Assembly: GCF_037975245.1 (NCBI RefSeq)
Contig: NC_092577.1
Coordinates: forward strand, 10,918,013 to 10,982,012
Direction: 5' to 3'
DNA length: 64,000 nt
Source of the DNA: Apostichopus japonicus
Taxonomy: Eukaryota; Echinodermata; Holothuroidea; Aspidochirotida; Stichopodidae
Under the pieces are notes generated by a model. The model ran no database searches. It was not told where the DNA came from and worked only from the letters and a program-made list of their open reading frames with translations. The position numbers and the translations under genes were made by a program. Of the stretch, positions 61,901-64,000 are shown in pieces. Positions within the stretch are counted from its first letter, which is position 1; every line of letters begins with the position of its first letter.

Positions 61901-62979
61901 GGTGCATGGTGGAGGCGGAGCTGGCCAGACGAGAGAGACAGAGGTACCGAGGAACACAGACGGACCAACCCGACCCGCCGCCGGAACCAGAACCGGAGAT
62001 GACGGTGATCGCTACCCAGACGGAAGAAACGGGCGAAGAAGAGAGCAAAGGTGAGGTTCAAAGGTCGTCTGAGGGCCGCCCCTCGAGCACACCCACAGGG
62101 GATAGTGAGCCCAGTCCTACTGACTTTTCAAAGGTGTCGCCAATATCGAGTGAGAGTTTAAGATCTCTCGCTACAATTACCGACTGTAGCAGCGACTCCC
62201 CCGTAGGGGAAGGGTGCAAAAGGAGAAATTCGTCAGCGATGTCGGGTGAAGGTCAAAGGTCACCTGGCACATCTGATAGTACAGAGGGGAAGACCCCTAA
62301 GTTGTCAGATGATGAAGGTCACCCGGGGGATCGAAAAGTGGAGGGTGACCTCTCTAAAGGGGTGTCAGGGGTCAGTGGGACAGAGGTCTCTAGAAAACAG
62401 GTTCCTGACCCCGGGGCCTGTCCAAGGGGGGCAGGATCTGTTTCTACGACAGATTCAGAAAGTAAAGTTCACTCTAAGAGTTCCAAATCGTCCAATTCGG
62501 CGAATGAGATCTTGGCGGAAGAAATGCACGCTATGAATATAAACGGTCGAACGAGTGACGAAGAGTTTAATTATAAAAGTTCCAGTTTCAGTTCATATTC
62601 AGATAGGTCAAAATCTGGTACAGACGAAGCTCCAAAATGCCAGGGCACCCGAAAGAGCTCGGGTAAATATGATAGTAGCCGCTCGGAGAGCAACAAAAGT
62701 GACCCGAGTTCCCGAAACACTGACCGGAGAGGTCATTTGCAACACTTTGACAGTGACGCAGCGTATGGGTTCAAATTCGGTGGGGAGGATAGGTCCGGGA
62801 GTGGCACGGGGGATGACGGGTTTAGCAGCAGGTTAGACAGCGATGGTATTGTCGAAGATGGTCGTGATGAGGAGGAGACTAATGAGAAAGTCAAAGGTAG
62901 ATCGTCAAATAGAAGGAGCATCAACTCCTCGGGTAGGGTGAGAGGAACCGGGGAGTCCGCTTCTCCCCCCGAAATCTAG
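31981..62979 (+). CDS. ERICH3: ERICH3 homologue (glutamate-rich protein 3, DUF4590)
   Basis: ERICH3 localises to primary cilia in vertebrates and influences cilium formation and ciliary transport; the biochemical role is not settled. Exons: 31981-32000, 50029-50320, 51252-51416, 56204-56299, 57909-58112, 59250-59454, 61072-61258, 61902-62979 (stop TAG 62977-62979). Their lengths sum to 2247 nt, giving 748 residues in one frame with matched phases. The N-terminus MSHTDPG joins to [20 protein letters not shown], then [17 protein letters not shown], as in human ERICH3. The DUF4590 region (about residues 277-395) carries [26 protein letters not shown] and LSACCEYKY and ends in SPCYRC. The last 355 residues are polar, rich in Ser, Asp, Glu and Lys, with no recognised fold, and are shorter than the human glutamate-rich tail. 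Intron 1 is 18 kb and repeat-rich. Confidence 0.93.
33672..33755. repeat. Imperfect inverted repeat with hammerhead-like arms
   Basis: The left arm read on the minus strand (33706 to 33672) is CTCTGACGAAGATCCTGCTC followed by GGATCAAAACGTCAAGC. The right arm on the plus strand (33716-33751) is CCGAAGAAGGTCCTGCTAGG followed by ATCGAAAAGTCAGGC. Each has a degenerate CUGANGA core, a GATCC-loop-GGATC hairpin and an A-rich box before GTC. This layout resembles Penelope-like element termini. No RT or GIY-YIG coding sequence is nearby. Confidence 0.55.
33904..34298. repeat. 199-bp tandem duplication
   Basis: Two copies beginning TTTTCAC at 33904 and 34103, sharing CATAACTACAACAGAAT and CACAAATTTGTAATGTAGG. 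Several point differences separate them. Confidence 0.85.
34839..35146 (+). mobile_element. tRNA-derived SINE (family B), plus copy
   Basis: Same family as the minus copy at 25886-26224: GGCGGTGGCATTTGAAGCAA, the B box GGTTCGATGCCC, the body with CCAAATTTGAGTTAAAATGT and TTGTAATCCATAGGCCC, and an AT-rich end. The A box is altered (TGTGCAAGTGG), so it is probably transcriptionally weak. Confidence 0.85.
36420..37200. repeat. Complex GATGAAATTAGGATTATT array, about 187-bp higher-order period
   Basis: Short words (TTAGGAT, TCTGATCCTGATGAA) are arranged in a higher-order unit. The marker AAACTAATGCAATCTGATGA recurs at 36661, 36848 and 37034, so the period is 186-187 bp, with a half-unit step to about 37126. 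Confidence 0.85.
37955..38850. repeat. About 210-bp tandem triplication, first unit split by a MITE
   Basis: Each unit contains TTCAGGATTTGAC or TCAGGATTTGACATGG, then TTCCTTGTTGGCATTGAGTA and a poly(G) run. Units begin near 37963, 38553 and 38761. The first is longer because it contains the element at 38152-38516; without it the unit is about 218 bp. Confidence 0.85.
38152..38516. mobile_element. MITE-like element with GGCGTAGGAA termini
   Basis: Terminal inverted repeats: CAGTGGCGTAGGAA at the left and TTCCTACGCCCTTGG at the right. The 7-bp sequence TAGTGTA is present on both sides (38145-38151 and 38517-38523), a target-site duplication. The interior is very rich in G and C homopolymer runs. 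No transposase is encoded, so it would be non-autonomous. Confidence 0.8.
39265..39405 (+). repeat. GAAGAAAC palindromic repeat, copy 1
   Basis: Begins CAGGGTTCGG and consists of alternating GGTTTCTTCC and GGAAGAAACC words, including a perfect 20-bp palindrome at 39273-39292. It would fold into several alternative hairpins. Family unknown to me. Confidence 0.7.
40281..40383 (-). repeat. GAAGAAAC palindromic repeat, copy 2 (inverted)
   Basis: Read on the minus strand it begins CAGGGTTTGCAGGTTTCTTC and continues with the same TTTCTTCC/GGAAGAAA words, interrupted by a GGAAAAAA...TTTTTTCC hairpin. The shared start with copy 1 suggests a defined mobile unit rather than chance low complexity. Confidence 0.65.
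41491..42297. repeat. 438-bp tandem duplication with A-rich core
   Basis: Two copies start at AGTCAGCTGATGAACTGTTT (41491 and 41929) and share ACCATTTTCATGCTGTTTGG and CAAGACGGCTGTATCATGTA. The main difference is the length of the internal A-rich/(AAATA)n tract, about 41598-41690 in copy 1. Confidence 0.9.
44332..44345 (+). promoter_or_regulatory. Possible RFX X-box
   Basis: ATTGCCATGGCAAC, one mismatch to the X-box consensus GTNRCC-N2-RGYAAC. It lies 1.7 kb upstream of the candidate alternative first exon of ERICH3, a ciliary gene. A single 14-bp match can arise by chance. Confidence 0.3.
46068..46300 (+). CDS. ERICH3: Candidate alternative first exon of ERICH3
   Basis: ATG at 46068 opens 77 codons plus two bases, ending at a GTGATG donor at 46301. 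It leaves in phase 2, the phase accepted by the ERICH3 exon at 50029, so it would read [20 protein letters not shown] ... [14 protein letters not shown]. The peptide contains CHCC and a basic/acidic helix-like stretch ([19 protein letters not shown]) that I do not recognise. Base composition rises sharply in GC and CpG from about 45930 to 46300 compared with the flanking introns, as expected for a promoter-proximal exon. It could instead belong to a separate short transcript. Confidence 0.5.
47245..48165. repeat. About 187-bp tandem array, five units
   Basis: The marker CTATGTTAAATTTCATG recurs at 47291, 47481, 47668, 47854 and 48042, so spacings are 186-190 bp. Units also contain GTGTGTTTTGTAGGTTTACA and a short (GT)n run. 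The outermost units are the most diverged. Confidence 0.92.
48450..49048. repeat. 301-bp tandem duplication
   Basis: Two copies beginning TTCAAGCGCATTTAATTTAT at 48450 and 48751, with shared GCGCTGCTGATGCAAACAGC and ATTTTGATCAGTGAAT regions. Differences are small indels and substitutions. Confidence 0.92.
49531..49715. repeat. 64-bp tandem repeat, about three units
   Basis: TAATTAATGTACGGTATGTG followed by AATTGGCCACATCGTGT, at 49535, 49599 and 49663. It lies about 300 bp upstream of the ERICH3 exon 2 acceptor. Confidence 0.85.
50029..51416 (+). CDS. ERICH3: ERICH3 exons 2-3: conserved N-terminal block
   Basis: Exon 2 (50029-50320) encodes the strongly conserved N-terminal module with [38 protein letters not shown] and [20 protein letters not shown], ending at CGG before a GTACTG donor. 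Exon 3 (51252-51416) encodes a basic, proline-containing linker with [20 protein letters not shown]. Both boundaries are in phase 0 except the phase-2 entry of exon 2. Confidence 0.92.
52478..52491 (+). promoter_or_regulatory. X-box consensus match (RFX) in ERICH3 intron 3
   Basis: GTTACCTTAGTAAC matches GTNRCC-N2-RGYAAC at every position. RFX factors drive many ciliary genes through such sites, usually near promoters, so a position inside intron 3 lowers its likely importance. Confidence 0.35.
53230..54850. repeat. 140-bp satellite array in ERICH3 intron 3
   Basis: About 11-12 units. The word ACACAGTATT recurs at 53511, 53651, 53791 and 53931, a period of exactly 140 bp in the central units. 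Consensus pieces are GAGTCCAGTATCTACATTAC, CAGAGTCCAGTACCTAATAA and CAATGTAGCAGAGCCTAGTG. Units diverge and change length towards both edges. Confidence 0.93.
56204..58112 (+). CDS. ERICH3: ERICH3 exons 4-5: linker
   Basis: Exon 4 (56204-56299) encodes [20 protein letters not shown] followed by an acidic run. Exon 5 (57909-58112) encodes [20 protein letters not shown] followed by a Lys/Arg/Pro-rich stretch with [13 protein letters not shown]. Both are phase 0 on each side. The open frame of exon 5 continues past its donor to a stop near 58441, through sequence of transposon origin. Confidence 0.85.
56300..57908. other. ERICH3 intron 4
   Basis: Contains an ATT-rich microsatellite at about 56420-56590 after a short stretch resembling a LINE/SINE 3' end (TGTGAAGCACTATATTATTA). 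Also a poly(A) run near 57478 and GC-rich homopolymers near 57670-57720 and 57878. No exon was found. Confidence 0.6.
58180..58575 (+). mobile_element. LINE C-terminal remnant in ERICH3 intron 5
   Basis: The frame continuing from exon 5 reads [20 protein letters not shown] and [19 protein letters not shown], resembling the C-terminal tail of LINE reverse transcriptases, and ends with TAG near 58441. An AT-rich tail with AAATAAATAAATG follows. Truncated and inactive. Confidence 0.6.
58783..58935. repeat. (TA)n microsatellite
   Basis: TA-rich tract with two AAATATTTATAT-type interruptions. It adjoins the palindrome at 58990-59151, and a shorter TA tract resumes right after it at 59152-59185. 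Confidence 0.9.
59029..59071 (-). ncRNA. Candidate hammerhead ribozyme (minus strand arm)
   Basis: Exact mirror of the plus-strand candidate, because the sequence is a perfect palindrome. The two share the central two bases. A transcript across the whole palindrome would more likely form one long hairpin than two ribozymes. Confidence 0.45.
59070..59112 (+). ncRNA. Candidate hammerhead ribozyme (plus strand arm)
   Basis: Type I hammerhead layout with a minimal stem III: stem I GCTAT (59070-59074) pairs with ATAGC (59108-59112). The core CTGACGA fits CUGANGA. Stem II TGC/GCA closes loop GAAGAA. GAAAC and GTA form the 2-bp stem III around loop TCGA, with cleavage expected after A59107. The 10.1-11.1 pair is U-U rather than G-C, which may weaken it. 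Similar minimal-stem-III hammerheads are described in Penelope-like retroelements. Confidence 0.5.
59250..61258 (+). CDS. ERICH3: ERICH3 exons 6-7: DUF4590 domain
   Basis: Exon 6 (59250-59454) encodes [20 protein letters not shown] followed by [20 protein letters not shown] and ends in phase 1. Exon 7 (61072-61258) encodes [20 protein letters not shown], then [28 protein letters not shown] and a split Arg codon. These are the most conserved residues of the family, including the paired cysteines and the GGENL motif. The acceptor of exon 6 lies about 100 bp after a perfect palindrome. Confidence 0.93.
59455..61071. other. ERICH3 intron 6
   Basis: No exon seen. Contains a poly(G) run near 59491, a fragment with TGGAATGCTCCTTTAAGG (near 60064) also present as TGGAACGCTCCTTTAAGG near 30671, and a short triplication of GGATTCCTTGTGTA at about 60628-60675. 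Confidence 0.55.
61638..61881 (-). mobile_element. tRNA-derived SINE (family A), minus copy at ERICH3 acceptor
   Basis: Reverse orientation copy of the element at 3673-3915. The (ATGT)n tail is at the left and AGGTCCCGAGTTCGAGTCAC spans the B box near 61831. The A-box end stops about 20 bp before the acceptor of ERICH3 exon 8 (AG at 61900-61901). Confidence 0.8.
61902..62979 (+). CDS. ERICH3: ERICH3 last exon: end of DUF4590 and polar tail
   Basis: Starts by completing Arg and reads [20 protein letters not shown], matching the end of the vertebrate domain. It then runs through a low-complexity tail rich in Ser, Glu, Asp and Lys to ASPPEI and TAG. The acceptor (TCCTCCACAG) is directly preceded by a reverse-oriented SINE. 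An apparent ATG at 61849 lies inside the SINE and is not a start. Confidence 0.9.
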
Positions 62980-64000
62980 AACCTCACGATTTAGCTGTTA
63001 GGGGATCAGCGATTGGTCTAATCGCAAAGATTTAGATGGCGATGTAGATATAGGTGAAGCGAGCGCCGGCGCAGGGGGTCAGGGAGCGTAGAAGTGGTAC
63101 AGATGGAGGGATAAAGAGAGGATGGATAGGTTGAGAAAAAAGTCACTTCTTGTGATGCAGATGTGAAGGAGGATGTGGTCAAAGGATGAAAGCATCGGTT
63201 ATTCTGGGCTCTGAAGATGAGAACATTTCAGAAGTTTTTTAGTTTCTTTTAGTTTTTTTTTTAGTTTTTAGTTTCAAAAAGTCCTGGTAATTATAAATTG
63301 ATGGAATGTCTCTTGGATTCTGTTAGGGCTGCTAAAAAGGATGTACCGTGCACGTTTGTAAAAAACACACTTTAAAGAATGAATAGGAGGAAAATTAAAT
63401 TAAATATGATTTGGCACTATGAAAACATAAAACTTAAAAACAAAAGCCCAAGAAAAACATTTTTACAATATATTTCAACTTTCAACCAGTTGAAATTTGA
63501 CGCTTGTCCCTGGGTTGTTTTGAGCTAGAGTATCAGTTACTCTTTCAGTCGCAGTAGCTGTTTTTCTTTGTCAGGCTTAAGTGGACATTGAGCAATTAAT
63601 GTTGCCTAATTTAGTCAAAATTCTTGCCTCTTTTGCACCTTAAAGTAGTCTTTGCAATTATTTTCACACTCTAGAGATATAACTGTGTTTCTATACACTT
63701 ATCAAGCTTGTATGTTTAAGTTTTGTTTTGGCAAGCTGTAAGAAAAACACAGTTGCTAATTGCAATTTTAACGGCAATGCAGTATGTATTTTACAATGTG
63801 CATTTTAAAGACAAAAGTACTTGCTAAACAATGGAAGCATAAAAAAATAAAAAAATTGGAAAGCATTAATTTGAAAGCTTAATTGGCAGCTGTAAGAAAA
63901 ACACAACTTTCAATTGCAATTTTAACAACAATACAGAGAGTATTTAACAATTTGCATTTAAAGACAACAGGAGTTGCTAAACAATGAAAGCATATAAAAA
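62980..64000 (+). other. ERICH3 3' UTR and downstream, with 154-bp duplication
   Basis: No ORF of note. Two copies of a segment beginning GCTGTAAGAAAAACACA lie at 63735 and 63889, sharing TTGCAATTTTAAC and GTTGCTAAACAATG. AATAAA-like words occur near 63843, but the cleavage site cannot be fixed. Confidence 0.6.

Noticed and set aside
61849-61901. ATG at 61849 as start of a separate gene
   Set aside because: The ATG lies in the reverse SINE. The phase and peptide from 61902 continue ERICH3 exon 7 exactly.

Overview
This is a 64 kb piece of an animal nuclear genome. It is AT-rich, and its genes have short exons with canonical GT-AG introns spread over many kilobases. It also holds LINE remnants, tRNA-derived SINEs and many tandem arrays. 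The three protein-coding genes are close to human EXOC3, GASK1 (FAM198) and ERICH3. With the SINE and LINE 3'-end types, this fits a marine invertebrate deuterostome, perhaps an echinoderm such as a sea cucumber. The species cannot be fixed from the window.

Layout. (1) Positions 58-17697, minus strand: EXOC3/Sec6, an exocyst subunit, with 21 distinct coding exons plus one tandemly duplicated 72-nt exon. The C-terminal end lies beyond the left edge. Its introns hold a 92-bp satellite, a SINE, a 5'-truncated LINE inside a (GAT)n tract, a LINE tail and another SINE. (2) 17698-21141: intergenic region between divergent genes, with a degenerate LINE 3' half and a long (ATA)n tract. (3) 21142-26679, plus strand: a GASK1-like Golgi-associated kinase family protein in four coding exons. 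(4) 26680-31980: intergenic, opening with a 0.6-kb (GGAT)n array. (5) 31981-62979, plus strand: ERICH3. A 20-nt first coding exon is followed by an 18-kb intron, then seven more exons carrying the conserved N-terminal block, a DUF4590 domain and a long acidic/serine-rich tail. A second in-phase candidate first exon lies at 46068-46300. (6) 62980-64000: 3' UTR or downstream sequence with a tandem duplication.

The three genes are not a functional unit. EXOC3 acts in vesicle tethering at the plasma membrane, GASK1 in the Golgi lumen, and ERICH3 is a ciliary protein in vertebrates. The most unusual features are a perfect 162-bp palindrome in ERICH3 intron 5 whose arms each carry a near-complete hammerhead-ribozyme core, the duplicated EXOC3 exon, the alternative ERICH3 first exon, and a MITE-like insertion that can be checked against a paralogous empty site in the same tandem array.

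All exon boundaries were derived by hand from splice signals, phase continuity and remembered family conservation. No alignment or transcript was available.
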